Assembly (NCBI GenBank): GCA_037178975.1
Contig: JASJZH010000003.1
Location: forward strand, 8,184,001 to 8,248,000
Direction of reading: 5' to 3'
From: Oscheius tipulae
Taxonomy: Eukaryota; Nematoda; Chromadorea; Rhabditida; Rhabditidae
DNA: 64,000 nt
Shown here: piece after piece, positions 12,901-25,425 of the stretch
How positions within the stretch are numbered: position 1 is the first letter of the stretch
How the letters are laid out: each line of letters starts with the position of its first letter
Translations under genes and position numbers: made by a program
The notes under the pieces: model-generated
The model's database searches: none
What the model saw: only the letters and a program-made list of their open reading frames with translations
Told to the model about the DNA's origin: nothing

Positions 12901-15900
12901 TGTGTCAATGGCCAGACCATTAGACTCTACGGAATCCGTTCCAAATTGCCATGAAGGTAGGACAGTGGGGATTGGAACTTTTCTTGTAGACAGAGAACAT
13001 TGTATCCTGGATGAGGAAGATAGTCGGGGTCTCTGAAAAGTCTTGTATACCACGCGTTGATTGCTTAGTCAAAATTATATCAGCTTGTGTCCCTTGCTCT
13101 GAGCCAACTCGTCTGTCCCTAACAAGATCATCCCCAAACCTCCTGTATCATTATAGCTACCGCTCTTGGATAATCCCCTTCGTTTCTTGTAGCCCACAAA
13201 TTAGAGACACCACCGAATAGGCGGCAATTACAATCCGTCCCCGGTACAGGTCTCTTTCTGTAGGCCGTCAATTAGCAGCTGTCTGTTGGACGGACAAAAA
13301 GAACAGAGTACAATGGCGGTAAATACAGGTGGTCGGACATCAAAAGTAGGCTGCCGAACCGAATCGAGGAGAAAGACAAACCTTCTCGGAGTACATTCTC
13401 ACGTCGCCGATGTTGACAATGGAGTTGGGTGCGATGTAGCGGGATATTGTAGACTTCTGAATCGTTTCTCTTAAATTTTATTATCAGATAACTCACTGTG
13501 AAAGGGTTTCTTTGGAAGCGAAGTTGGATATTATCTCCTCCATTGACTACAAAGTCGAACTCTCCATCCAGGCGGGTCAGGGTGAATCCCCACAGCGGCA
13601 TATGGCTGTCCGAGACTCGAACTCCAACCAGGGGAAGAGAATTGGTTCCACTGACACCGCCATCCCAAGTCACTCGACCACGAACCAGACTGACCAGGCT
13701 GTCGTTAAATTTTGACGTGTCCGCATACTTTTGGATCTCGTTCTGGTAGACGAAGGCGATTCTCTGGAAATAGAAGTATTAAAAATAGTTTTGAAACTAT
13801 GGAAGTGCCAGTAATCATTCTAGATGAGGCATCTGTGTAAACAAATTTAGCGCCCACCCTGCAAATTCATACCTTTGTCGCGCTGCTATAAGCACTGATG
13901 TCCGAGTGGTTAAGGAGTTTGACTCGAAATCAAATGGGCTCTGCCCGCACAGGTTCGAATCCTGTTCAGTGCGAAGTTTTTTGCCTTTTTCGGGTTTTTT
14001 TTTTCACCAACCTGAGAGAATGGAGCATTCCTAGAAGAGGGTAAGCGTAGAAGCACTTCCGAGGGACTTGGGGCAAAAACGCATGAGCCTCTGTCAGCAC
14101 AGTGGGTAGAGGCGCAGCATTCTGGATCGTCACAGTCTGTCAAACCATCTGAAATATTCAATTTTGCTTGTTTAATCTTCGACTTGCCATTGTCATTGTC
14201 CAGCCCGTCATTGCAATCCAGCTCCAGTGGAATTGAACAGTCGTCTCCAGCCCTGTCTGGCTTGCAAGAGCAGTACCAGTTCGAAGAGGGCAAAACTTGA
14301 CATTCTCCATGTCCAGAACAATCATTCGGACAGCCAGACGAGAAACAGTTGTCTCCATTCCAGCCTTTGTGGCAGGTACATGTCCCATTCGGATTGCATG
14401 AACCGTGCTCCGCGCACCCAACTGAGCACTGGAGCTGATCGCAATTGGTTCCAGTCCATCCAGGATAACAGGAACATTTTCCAGATTCGCAGATACCGTT
14501 GGCACAGTCTGAGCAAACATCTAAACCGGCATTCTATAATTATTCTAAAGTGTAATCTACCAATGTCGCACACAGAACCTCTCCAGCCAGAGTTACAGCT
14601 ACAGCGTCCGTTTTGCACAACTCCATTCACACAGGGTACAGTAATTTCTACTGTGGGAGCTGGCTGAGCATCAGCTGGCTGTGGTACTGAAGATTGAGTA
14701 GTAGTTGGACGAGGAAGAGGTTCAGGGGGAGATGTGGGTTGTTGTCGGGGGAGTAGGGCAGAGATTGGCTGAAAACATGTGTGTCTTCCAAAATTGAGGC
14801 TAGAACTCACAGTCTCACACTCAATTCCCATCCAGCCGTCTGTACAGTAGCATCTTCCATCAGAACAGACACCATGATCGTTGCAACGAGGGTGAGGACA
14901 GTCTCTCTGAAATTTCCGAATTTCAAAAGCTCTTAGCAAACACTACAATTTGACAGCCAATTCCTTTCCATCCTCTCTGGCACTGACATGAGCCTTCGGA
15001 AGTACAACGTCCGTGTCCAGAACAATCGGGAATTTCGCACCAATTGGATCTCAGGTCGCATTCTTTGCCCTTGAAGCCGGCTCGACAGACACAGGCACCG
15101 CCAGAGAAAACTCCATTGCCGCTGCAGACTACGGGACAAACAGCTGAACAATTCAAATCATTTGGAAATTAAAAAAAACTTACGATCTTCACAAGCGTCT
15201 CCAGTGTATCCAGACATACACCGACATTTTCCGGCTACGCACTCTCCGTGTCCATTGCAATCCTGATCACATCTTGCTTCCAAGGGATTTTCTGACTGTT
15301 TTTGGGTTTCCACTGGAGTGATTAGAAGAGAGATCGGTTCTGGCTGAAATTAGTATTTTATGGGGAAAGAAAATCAGACAAACCCTGTTGCGATCATTGA
15401 TAAGCATTAGGTACCATCTCCCATCCAGAAGAAATTCTTCAGCCACGGCTGAGCGAGGCTCAACGATCTCCAAAGCCTGTCTTTTTCTTCTCGGATGATG
15501 TTCCACCGTATGCGTCGGGATAGTCGTACTCCCCTTCAAGGGCTTGTAAAAGTCATGAACGTAGAGACTCGGTGGGACTGATTGTCTTCCCAGTAGCACA
15601 ATCTGTGATCCTGCTCCGAGAGTAAAGTTGAATTTCATCCGTCCCGGCCTCGATATTACCAGCTCCCTGCAAAACGTTTGTCTCTCGACGATGCGTGACC
15701 ATTCTTTTCAAGCCCAAACAGAGCATATTAATAGGCTGGCAGGCGAGCACAAAAGGAACTCACGTGACAGCCATTTGGTTCGGGACCAGGTCGGCTTCGA
15801 CTCGTTGACCGGCATAGATAACTGTTGGAAGCGGTCGCAAAGAAGCCTCATCGAGAATTTTCTTGTCCGAAGCGGATGGTGTCTTCTCGACGTACACGTA

Positions 15901-18900
15901 GGTGGGAGGTCGGACTGAAAGCCCTATTTAACAAAAACTTTAAGTATCCGGAAACTAGCCAGCAGAAATATATGAAAAAAAACTTACATAACAAAATTAA
16001 AATTAGAAGTATTGAAAAAATCAGAGCCGCGACGAGAATTGCAGTGCATAGTGATATTTTTCTGCCGCATCCTTCTTTTTCCTTCTCCGGCGACATTGAG
16101 ATCCTTCTAAACTAAACTTTTAAACATTTCTGGAAATCAGCAAACTTTTTGTTCAACCTCGTGCCAGCTATCGATGCCGTGGTAGGATACTTGAACAGTG
16201 GTGCTGAGCCGGGAAGTTCTGACTTACTAAGCGGGAGTCCCGTCGGCACAATGCCATGCGTACATCTGAAACTCGGAGAGTGTGGATAAATCAGGGCCGG
16301 CTGGCTGGTGGATTTGGAGCACACAGTCAAAAGAGAGCCGTAATTAGGGAGTGTGGCAAGGGCCGGGGTGACTCGCGCTAAGTGACCGGGAAATGTGGCT
16401 ACTGAAATGATGGACATTTTGCCCCAACACCAAACGACCTATTAAGATATATTAAATGTCTGATGCTATTAAAATTCGAAAAGTGTAAGAGCTGTATAAA
16501 ACCTCAGGCTGGTATCTGGGAGGGAGAAACTTAAGAAGTTGCTATGAAGAAATGAAGGCTGTGACCCAGAAGACCCATTCAAAGGGTCCGCCTGCTACTG
16601 TGACCATCGGTAAACCCTTGAGCTCGCGCCAAAATTGCCTTCGTTTAGACAATATTTTTAGCAGGGATGAGAGGATTGGTGGGCTCTTAATTGCAACTTT
16701 TACGGTTGTGGGCCCTAATGAAAGTCGGCACAAGACTTTGCACATAAACGCGTGTGGCTTGTGGGGCGCATGAAGAGGAGCGCAAATGCGCAAGCAGATT
16801 AGGGCTTATTGGTGGGAAGCTGAGGGACCTCCGAAACGTGTCACTTTTTAAATCCCCTTCTGTCGCTCTCTCCCATCTAACCGTATCATCTCGATATTTG
16901 ACACTCTCGAGTAGAGGAGAGCGCGCAAACGGAAGCTGCGTTCCGTTGCCCTCGTTGATTGTTTTGTGGTCGAGGCTCAGAATAATCCCATTGGAAAGGA
17001 GGAAACGCGTATGACATGGGGCAGATAAGACATTTGACGGACATTGAGAGAACCTAGCAGCCTATTACGGAATAGAGAAGTAGCCGATGGCTCGGTGTAA
17101 TTAGAGAGCTGTTGAGACGGCCCACAGGGAAAGTGACAGCACTGTTCGAAGATTTCCCATCAGAGCTCTCAGACCCTATTTATGGGTCTTAAATTCTCCG
17201 AGATGGTATGAGTGTACAGGTAGGTTTTACCGTACGTTACAGGCGTAACAGCCTACATCCTACAGGACAGCTTACAACTTAGCTTGTCACTCAAATGAAA
17301 ACCCTTTGCAGCCTTTCAGAATGCGAAATTAAAAAATGAGGACGACAAGCAGATAAACGCGTGTTTGTTGGACAATAAGACCCTACCTTCTCCCCTGAGG
17401 CAATAAGTTTCCGCGCATAATTCAGAGAGCCACCAAGTCTGAAGGCGCTGATGACATTTCCTATGCCACGCTTCCCTGCCCCGTGGAGTACTACTACTGT
17501 TGCTTACTGTGTTTGACCACCGAGTTTTACAACTCCAGAGGACCTAGAGAGGATAAGGTACGTAATAGATCCGGCAGAGTTGCGCAAGAGGGTCACTGAG
17601 GGGTGAAACAGGCGCGTCGAGGTGAGTCACACTGTACAGCTGGTTCTCGTATTATTGGTGGAACACCTGGATGATATGGGATGGAAACGGGGATCTTGCA
17701 AGGGAAGAAAATTAAAAAAAAACTCACGTGTCATGATATCGGACCTGAGAGGCTGGTGACAGGGTCGACGTCGCCGTCCTCACTGGAAAAGATGGATAGA
17801 TTGGGTAAGGCTGGTAGTGCCGCTGATCTTGGTGCACCTGATGATACCCCTCCCGACGTGGGAACATTTGTGCATCTGGCAGCAGCAGCTATGGGATACT
17901 CTGGTGCAGGCTCGTTGTCTATTCCGGACCCGCCCTACTCTCCTGACGCGTCTCCGGTCAGCCAGAGATAATTAAATCGAAAACGAGGCTCTATTCACAG
18001 CTGACCGCGATCCCTTTCAGGCTGTCCGACACGAAAAAGGCTGTAGCTGACTTGTTGACTCAGGACTACTTCTGGGAAAGTGTGTCAGTCTCGCCTTTTG
18101 GCGGCTTTACTCAAGTACCTCCTAGTGCTTATGGTTGCGCAACGGCTAGAGAGAGCCCCCTTGGGAGCTCTGTCAAGGGAGACCGTAAAGGTGTGGTTTT
18201 CTGAGCGTAAACTATTGTCTGATTTTAAAACAGTTAATAAAAAAAATCCTATTCACTCTTGCAAAAAGTGAATAATAGTATTTAAACTATTGGGCAACTA
18301 CGATAATAAACAATTGTTGCCAGACCGGGAAGTCTAAATTCTCTAAGTTGTTTTACAAAGTTGTATACATCAAAAGCTACGTTACAGTCAGAGATGACGC
18401 GGTGACCTATACTTCAGTCTGCGCCGAGATTGTACGGGTGCGACTTTTTAGGGTTTAGTTGTTTAAGAAGGACCGATTTTAGCTCGAAACAAAGTGAACA
18501 TGAAGCGTCCTGTATCTAATCGACTTACATGATTCTCCAGGAATATAGTAGGATCCATCGACCGTCTTGTGAAGAACCTTGTTCTTCTCATCCGGCCAGT
18601 CATCCGAACTGTTCAGTAAAGTATTGTTCGATCGTCTCTGCTGAGAAAGAGACATCTCGTAAGAGTTGAATGTAGAACCATGAGGACCAAGAAGATGGTC
18701 TCGGGAGCCGTCTTCTAAACAGAATTTAATAACTTTCCGCAAAACCATACCTTTATGAGTTAGCAGCTCTGGATCCTCGTAATTATTCTCGTACTCGTGT
18801 AGCTTGTCCGGTGGACAGGGAGGTTGCCAAGCTGGCGGTGGGCGCATTTCCGCCGAGCTGGGCACGAAGAGAACAGTTTCTGGAAGAGGTCAGATAACGA

Positions 18901-21900
18901 CAATGAGACGAGGGTCAGTTGCGCAAGCGCTGATATGGCAGAGGAGTGAGTGTAATAGATTGACAATCATCGGGAATCAAAACAATTAGTCTAGAAGAGA
19001 CACTTTCTTGGCCAAGGGTCATCAAAAATGCCTATAAGATTAGTGAGGTTAGGAAGATCGGTCGATAAAGTTGTGCCAGCCGGGGGGAGTGGAAATCGGC
19101 ATATGGCTGAGAGAGAAAAGAGAGAGAGAGGACAAGCATGGGAAGATGGGATAGCACTGTGAGTCATAAATTGTACAAGATTTCCTGGAAGTACTGTAAG
19201 TTTTTGTAACAACCAGAGAGACAATAAATTTCAAGAATGTGGCAGATCGTCAGATTAAAAAAGTCTGCGCCTAGCACATCTAGACAAAAAAGAGAGTGTC
19301 CCCTTGAGGCGGAAAGTTTATAAGAGATGACACATACACACACGAAATGAATAAGAAACAAAAGAACTCAAAGGAGAGGGTGTGACAATGGCCTAGCGCC
19401 GAAGTGTGAGTAAAAGGCGCGTTGGTCCTGGGAACAGCCTCGTCTGTCGGCAAGAACTTAAGGATAACTGATCCGTTATACGACCGGAGCGGCAGAAGAA
19501 AGTACTGTCTGAGAGGGGGAGAAGAGAAGCGTGTAAACGATCTCCCACCCACCAACTAATTGCGACACCTTCTGCGAACGAACATGTGTGGAGCGCGGAG
19601 GGACAAACATATACTGGCCAAAGGGTCAGTACGGGCACCACGCCCGCAAGCCAGGTGCCAATCAGGGTGGCAGCGAGGAGGGGAGGGGACTCTCTTATAA
19701 CTTATTTCCGTTCCAGTCAGGGAACGTCAGGAAGAATGTACAAAGAAGGAATAAGGAAGTTTTTGATGTGGTCACACCTTCTTCTATGCTATTGGTTGTA
19801 GCTTCATTTTTAATGCCTAGCAAGAGGATACGGGTCGTTTGCTCTAGCAGCAAAGTTCCGGATGACTGAACTGTTTTCTAATGTAGACCATACTTTCCGT
19901 TATTGTCTGAAACTAACGGTTTGGAGCAGTTTCTATGTGGTTTAAACAGCTATAGCCTTTATTCTAACCCGAGCCGACACGGTTACTGCCTTATTTGTGA
20001 GGTAGCATGTGCAACCAAATTGATACATTTTAAGACGCAGTGACCAAATTCGAAAAGTCCAAAGACATGAAACAATCGACAGCAGATAGCGAAAGGCACT
20101 AAAAGACAAGGCTAATGCAAACAAATGACTGTGTGATGTGCTAGGTTACGAGGTTGACCTGCTGGCTAAAGTAAACTAATTAAGAACGTGTGAGGGAGGG
20201 AATTGGACTGTATAGGAAGGCTCTCTCTTTGGGCATAGTGGGCCATCCGGAGAGGACAGAGAAAGAGACTGGTTGACACCAAGAGGCTGATGGAGGACAC
20301 TATCAAATGAAGCGGAAAGCCGCGGAGGTCGCCAAAGAAAGGCGAGCCTCTTTTCAGGACATAAGGTGAGTGTTGGCAGGGTCCCGTCACGCATGGTCCT
20401 AGTTTTTGTGTCCAATTGCTTTTTGGTTAAGATTTGGCCTGATTTATCAGATTGTGATACTGCTACACTAGCTTACTGTAACTTTATGGTCAAGGATGAA
20501 ACTCCAACGTTTTCAGGGACCAAAAGTATGTTTCTAATCATTCCTGCCCTAATCCCCTAAAGAATAGTAGGTGACAGCTGAACTGCCACACACATCAGCA
20601 ATAATTAGATCCTTGGAATGGATAATCCTGAGTTGACTATAGCGTGAAGGTGTTGGCAACTTTTTGGGGAAAGAATTTCCAACCAGTTTTTGAAGCCAGA
20701 GCTGATTGGAGTGGATCCAGTGACACAATTCAACTATAACGAGCTTCTAAGTTTCAGAGTCGTGAGAAACGAGGGGCGAGAATGGCCAAGTGGCTACTCG
20801 AGCCAAGATATGGACTGCCTAATGGAAAGAGTACTAGAAGAGATGACTTTAGAAGTCATGGTGGCAGCTCTGACAGCGAGAGCCACGAAAGCATTTAAAG
20901 AAAACACAAGATTTTGTGTTAGGCTTGAACAAGTTTCGTGACAACTCATCCTTAACTCAACGTGCCAAAGAGAGTGACTAAAAAGGAAAGAAGCAACAAA
21001 GATTGTGTTGTGACCGGCGGTCAAGAGTAATTGTTTAATTGGCGGGAGGCTGGCTCAGGGTCCCCTCACACAATGCGGCACAATCAAATGCGACAGAAGG
21101 TCATCAGACTAGAACTTACCTTCCTCGTGGCTCGTTAGTATCGGGGTTGGATTTTTCTTGTAGTAGACGCCAGCTGCAAGCCGGGGGATCTTTTTCCCGT
21201 TCTCCATCCTGAATCACAAAGATTATGCGAGAAAAAATACGGAACACCTGGACGTGGTGGTGGTCGTGCTGGACTTGCCCGACGAATGAGAAAGTTCCGT
21301 ACTATCGGTCGAACTCTCGGATCTGGAAATAGGAGACAATTTGTGAATGGTTCAAATTATAGTTGTCGATAAGACCTGGTGTATATCAAAAGCCTATTTT
21401 ATGTTATCGAGTGCTGCCGTTCCTTCTTCCACAGTGTTTCAAAATATCTGGGAACGCGTTCAGCGAAGAAAAACAATTTCTTGCGACAACAACATCCGCG
21501 AAAACTTTTTTACAGTGTGGCTGGGAGAGAAGTTTGGATATAATTTATGTAACAATCACACATTGGTAGAATTTTAAAAAGACTCACACGTGCTTCGAGC
21601 TTGTAGGTAGTGGAACGTCTAAAGCCACACCATTCCCATTATTCGCCGCTGAACTCTTCTCATCGGCCTCTGCAAAGAAATAACTAATTGATCCGAAATG
21701 GAGCTGTGAAAGTGCCATCGGGACAGTCCCGGCCTTTAATTCCCATCTGCCCGCAGCTGTAAACGCTCTGCACAAGTGATTAACCGAAGGATTGTAAATT
21801 GTAAGATCTGGAAGAAACGAGGGGAGGAGCACAGCTGCGAGAGAGAGCGGGACAAGTGACGACCTGGGGGTGTAATGCATGATCCCCGGTTCGGGATTTG

Positions 21901-22607
21901 GGTTCTATCACTACCTATTCACAAATGAGACTGTAATTAAGCGGGGCAATAAGGCGCGCTCAAATCCCCGGAATTGACTTTGGGTGGCAACATACGAGAC
22001 CAATTAGCACTGATAGCCAGGTCAGTCTGGACAGTAATTACTGTGGGAAGAGGCTAGAAGATTATCTGGGGGTTCGGATGTCAATTTATAAGGGACTGTT
22101 TTTAACGGAAAGTAAGTTCCACATCAGAAAACACTTTAGTCATCCGGAACTATGCTGCTAGTACAAACGACATCAATAAAAGGCTGAGTTAAATTTTTTT
22201 GTAGATTTTAGGTGTTTATAATATACGGTATAATAAACCTACAGAGCTAAAACTTTTACCGCCCGTATCATCTCGGTGCGCTCGGTACATGGGCCTTTAT
22301 GTGAAGCTTGTGTGTGTATTTCTTTTTCAATGTACCAAATCGGATGCTACAGCTTTAAAAGTAAGAACTGAGGAGAGCAAAATATTTGAATCGTGTTCAT
22401 ATCTTAACCTCTTTTCTCAAAAAATTTGAACAAACCTGGGATGATAGCATTACTTGGTCGAGCCCGAACTCTCAAAACATATTTAGTGGAAGAGAATAAA
22501 GTATGGCTCGGAGATAGCTCTTTCTCGGCACCGGTAGACATCAGCCCGAATGGCTGCCACTGGCTCTCACTTGTCATCGGAGCAACTGTTCCACGGCTAG
22601 TGGTCAT
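6960..22607 (-). CDS. ten-1: Teneurin (TEN-1), long isoform
   Basis: Single-pass type II adhesion receptor. Long-form exons 22607-22434, 21669-21588, 21208-21120, 18879-18751 and 18714-18529 join in frame with good splice sites and give a Pro/Ser-rich cytoplasmic domain; a TGA lies in frame upstream of the first ATG. The exon from 16111 encodes the TM segment ([13 protein letters not shown]). Outside the membrane come a furin-type RRKR site (about 15.48 kb), a row of Cys-rich EGF repeats (15.3-14.0 kb), a [10 protein letters not shown] and DCDDPECC segment, a carboxypeptidase-regulatory-like domain (13.7-13.3 kb), NHL repeats (12.2-11.1 kb), YD/RHS repeats (11.1-7.7 kb) with the RHS core motif [14 protein letters not shown], and a C-terminal Tox-GHH-like end (RRLERGEET, then [10 protein letters not shown]). 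The stop is at 6960-6962. Domain order and length match invertebrate teneurins, of which nematodes have one. The exon chain is intact, with no frameshift seen. Known family role: neuronal and gonadal cell adhesion and basement-membrane signalling; that role is inferred here. Confidence 0.95.
9391..9407 (-). repeat. Recurring intron motif (teneurin intron copy 1)
   Basis: TTCCGTACTATCTCGGC on the minus strand, in a roughly 180-nt teneurin intron (about 9283-9463) with GC-rich flanks. Confidence 0.5.
12280..12291 (+). repeat. Recurring intron motif (teneurin intron copy 2)
   Basis: GTACTGTCTCGA on the plus strand, in a roughly 180-nt teneurin intron; next to GGCGCC. Confidence 0.45.
13892..13973 (+). 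tRNA. tRNA-Ser (anticodon CGA), nested in a teneurin intron on the opposite strand
   Basis: The 82-nt sequence folds as a class II tRNA. The acceptor strand GCACTGA pairs with TCAGTGC, followed by a G discriminator, as is typical for serine. The A box (TGTCCGAGTGGTTAAGG) and B box (GGTTCGAATCC) are intact. The anticodon loop CTCGAAA sits between TTTGA and TCAAA, giving anticodon CGA. A long variable arm follows (GGGCTCTGCCC region). There is no intron. It lies between teneurin exons at about 13.77 and 14.01 kb, antisense to the host gene. Confidence 0.97.
13977..13982 (+). terminator. Pol III terminator of tRNA-Ser
   Basis: A run of six T starts four bases after the tRNA discriminator base, the usual RNA polymerase III stop signal. 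Confidence 0.8.
16112..18528 (-). other. Large teneurin intron between cytoplasmic and TM exons
   Basis: About 2.4 kb without convincing exons apart from the tiny candidate at 17728-17734. A plus-strand open frame at 17681-17971 is Pro/Ala/Ser-rich and not recognised. The size and the candidate internal start suggest that the intron carries the short-isoform promoter (inference). Confidence 0.6.
17728..17734 (-). promoter_or_regulatory. ten-1: Candidate alternative first coding exon for a short teneurin isoform
   Basis: On the minus strand an ATG at 17734 is followed after seven coding bases (ATG ACA C) by a strong GTGAGT donor at 17727. The exon ends in phase 1, which is what the transmembrane exon starting at 16111 needs. 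Splicing would give Met-Thr-Leu-Arg-Arg in frame into the TM segment. C. elegans ten-1 is known to use two promoters for long and short cytoplasmic forms, so an internal start in this 2.4 kb intron is expected. A further Met codon at 16096, just before the TM segment, is an alternative short-form start. No transcript evidence is available. Confidence 0.4.
18880..21119 (-). other. Large teneurin intron
   Basis: About 2.2 kb between cytoplasmic exons. It holds a purine-rich GAGA stretch near 19.11-19.13 kb. No gene or recognisable mobile element was seen on either strand. Confidence 0.6.
21670..22433 (-). other. First large teneurin intron
   Basis: Intron between the first and second long-form exons. 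It contains GCCCGTATCATCTCGG near 22262, a variant of the recurring intron motif described in the findings. No gene seen. Confidence 0.6.
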
Positions 22608-23253
22608 CGTTGGTCAGACGCTTGGTAAGAGAGTACGTGAAACTATGAGAAAAAAGAGACAAAGAGACTGATTTGTCCGTGGCTAAGAATTAGGTGAAAT
22701 ATGAGCAGGAGTTCAAAACAGATATATGGTAATCTGGGCGAGTCAAGGAGCGGCCTAATTGGGTACTCGAGGTGTCGGAAAGGCGCATATAGATAAGCTG
22801 GTAACAGACGAATTGGAATTGAAGATGTTGTCCAGAAATGTGCGAGAGGTCCTAGAACATGTTTCTATCTTTACTATCGCGATGCTTTCTGCGGCGGACT
22901 CTGTTTGTTTGTCTGTCCGAAGCCAGGAAACAGAAGCGAACCAATTATGTTGTCCAGAAGTTTTGTTGTTCAGAAACAGTTACTGCCTAAATTGGTGGGA
23001 AAGTCTTTGGGCGCTCTCTACAACTTGGTTTTTGTCCCAATGAAGCCACTGGAAGCTTTTTGTTATTACGAAACGGCGCAGCCGCCAATGCAAAATGTAG
23101 GCGAAGCCGTCAGAGACGGCTGATAAACTCCTATTCCCGAGAAATGTTGATGAGATCGCTCGTGAAAACTGAAAACACCACAAAAAACAAAATGAAAACA
23201 CGAGTTCATTGGTACTACTTCATCGTGTGATAGCCTGGACCATATGTCATTCT
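22608..23253. other. Intergenic: upstream region of teneurin
   Basis: Non-coding stretch between the teneurin start and the 3' end of the BTB-domain gene. It should contain the long-isoform ten-1 promoter, since both neighbours are on the minus strand. No core promoter element could be named with confidence. Confidence 0.5.
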
Positions 23254-24973
23254 TCATGCAACAAAATGACCACAGACGATGCATCGGTGCACTATATTTG
23301 GGGAAAGTAAGACATTTTGAAAAATGTTTCTTCCTCCACATTCTGTACATAAAATGGAGTATCGCCTAAGCACATAGGCGGCGATAGAAACTACCCCAAT
23401 TGAAGATGGTAAGATGCTTAGTTCACGATCACTCATCGATTGCATTGTTTCAAGCTGAAAGGCCCATTTTGTTCGGTGTTGAATACAGACCTGTTTCTGT
23501 ACCATGTTCATTTCTCCGTAGTAATTTAGCTTGTCAATACTGTCCCACTGATCAATTTTTGTCATTAATTTTTCCGTCAACGAACGAGCTAGACTTGAAC
23601 GCGTTGAATCCTTTCATCCATTCTGCCATTTGCCCATTGTCCATTGTACCCTTTACTGATAGATCTGGAAAAATGTTATAGTGAAAAATTTAAAGCTTTA
23701 CCTAGGACACTGTGAAGAGCACGTAGAGTTTCTTGGATACAACGGTACTCTCCATCTATAAACTTGCAGTTTTGGCCTTCAACTACTTTTGTCTTTGGCA
23801 AGTTGCAGAAGATTGACAGAATCTAAAACTGGATACTGCGTTTTTCTTAATTCTGTCCTTATATATTAGGGCTGCTTACTAACACCCACCTCCTCATTCA
23901 CATGTAGAAGCCTGTCGTTCGCGTTCCAACATATCAGCGCAACGTTCGACATGCTCCAGGAGGTTTCAAAGTTTTCTGTAGTGTTGCTAAAATATTTTTT
24001 GAATGCTATATGGGTCTAGGCATATGTACAAAACGAACTCACACTTCTTTGCACGAATCGCAAACATTGTCCGGTGAATCTTTTCGGAGTTTACGTGAAC
24101 ACGTGGAACGCAGTTTAGCCGTTTCGATTGGATCTGCAGCAGAACCGTTTCGCGGAACTTCCAAATTTAATTTTTTGCCGATTGCAAGCACTTCTTTGAG
24201 GTCAAACGTGGTATCAGGAGAACATGCAGACAAATATTGTTCCATTTCTTCTTGTGTCATATTTTCAATAACGTTTTTCTGAAAATGTATATTTTCAGAA
24301 GAGTTTGTTCGAACCGTGTACTGGGACTCATTACATTTTGTGTGCAGCCACAAATTTTTAAAAAAAAAAAGCATTCACGGCTGCATGAGTATTTGACTGA
24401 CGGATATCTGCTTACCCTGTTCCCAATTGTTTCGATAGCTTCTTGGTATAACAATCGATCGACGTTGCTTAGATTTTCTCTGATGCGACGACAATATGCG
24501 CGAATTGCCGGAATGTCTAACTGGTCTCCGATGCGAAAAGTTTCAACCAGATCTTCCACATTAATTGCTTCATCATCACCTAAATATCGATCATTACTAA
24601 AACTGTTTTCTCACTCAAATGATGAAGTAAGCGAAGAGCACGGATGAACGCATCATATATATCATAAAAATGGCGAGTGAAACGTAAGTAGCTAAAAGTA
24701 TGTATAAAAGTATGAAGGAACAACGTCAATTTACCGTTTTGTTCACATGAACCGACTTGGTCACATCTCCATCAGACGCCTTCAACACGACATCAGATTT
24801 CGACCAGGGTTTATCAAAGATCGGAGGAATCGTAGCCCTTGATTGTCAATGACAATTCAAAAACGAAACAACATACATCTTTACGACGAAAAGTACCTAA
24901 GTTTTAGATCAGAAAGGGCGCTTCGTGCTCCCTTGCTGGTGATAAGACCAGAGATAAGTCTGTAACTTCTCAT
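23254..24973 (-). pseudogene. BTB-domain gene of a nematode-expanded type, with two apparent frameshifts
   Basis: Exons run from an ATG at 24973. The BTB half reads WSKSDVVLKASDGD, then SVHVNKT spliced to LLTFHSPFL, which fits the BTB core. A TGA follows at once, and the next sensible sequence (YDIYDAFIRALRLLHHL) is in another frame after a T5 run. It continues into VEDLVETFRIGDQLDIPAIRAYC, typical of the end of a BTB domain. Later exons (about 24.27-23.6 kb) are Cys-containing. The last exon again breaks frame: the open frame ends after DGKINDKN, while the overlapping frame gives TEKLMTKIDQWDSIDKL through CTECGG and CIVCG, a plausible paired-cysteine C-terminus ending at 23254. Either a young pseudogene or a gene with two single-base assembly errors. 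Family function, inferred: substrate adaptor for cullin-3 ligases or a DNA-binding partner. Confidence 0.6.
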
Positions 24974-25012
24974 CGATTCGAAATTCAATTGCAGGATATA
25001 ATTGTCGTCTAG

Positions 25013-25413
25013 AGCGTTTCTGAGAGTGGACCATTTCATATTTGAGTTTCTTTACCATGCAAAACAAGCTAACGCTGTAATTTTACATCTACATTTTTGT
25101 TCTCTGGGTCTTCTTTCTCCGTCCCTCGGATACGACTCTGTGATCTTCTTTGTCCATCTGCTCGGTTCCATGTTTGTATTTCTTTCGGTCCAGCTGAGTT
25201 TCTTATTAACCGCCATCTTCTTCGAGTCATTCAATTTGGATGTACATCTCAGTCGTTGATTTGTCCATCGGTCTAATATCGAGATACCCAGCATTCTTCT
25301 CTCTAACTTGTGTTGCTCGACCATTAAAGATTTCCTATCAGATTCGCGAAGCACCCAGGATTCAGTCCCGAATAGAACAATAGGTGTCATAACTACTACG
25401 AAGAGATCTTTTG
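25013..25413 (-). mobile_element. LINE (RTE-like non-LTR retrotransposon) 3' fragment, copy 1
   Basis: On the minus strand the fragment encodes the C-terminal part of a non-LTR reverse transcriptase (PIVLFGTESWVLRESDRKS, then HKLERRMLGISILDRW), the motif seen after the RT domain in craft/RTE-type nematode elements. It is 5'-truncated, as expected from target-primed reverse transcription. Its 3' boundary (TAGAGCGTTTCTGAGAGT on the plus strand) is identical to that of copy 2 near 29735. Its truncated 5' end abuts the lectin fragment that follows. Confidence 0.75.
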
Positions 25414-25425
25414 GGATTCCAGATA

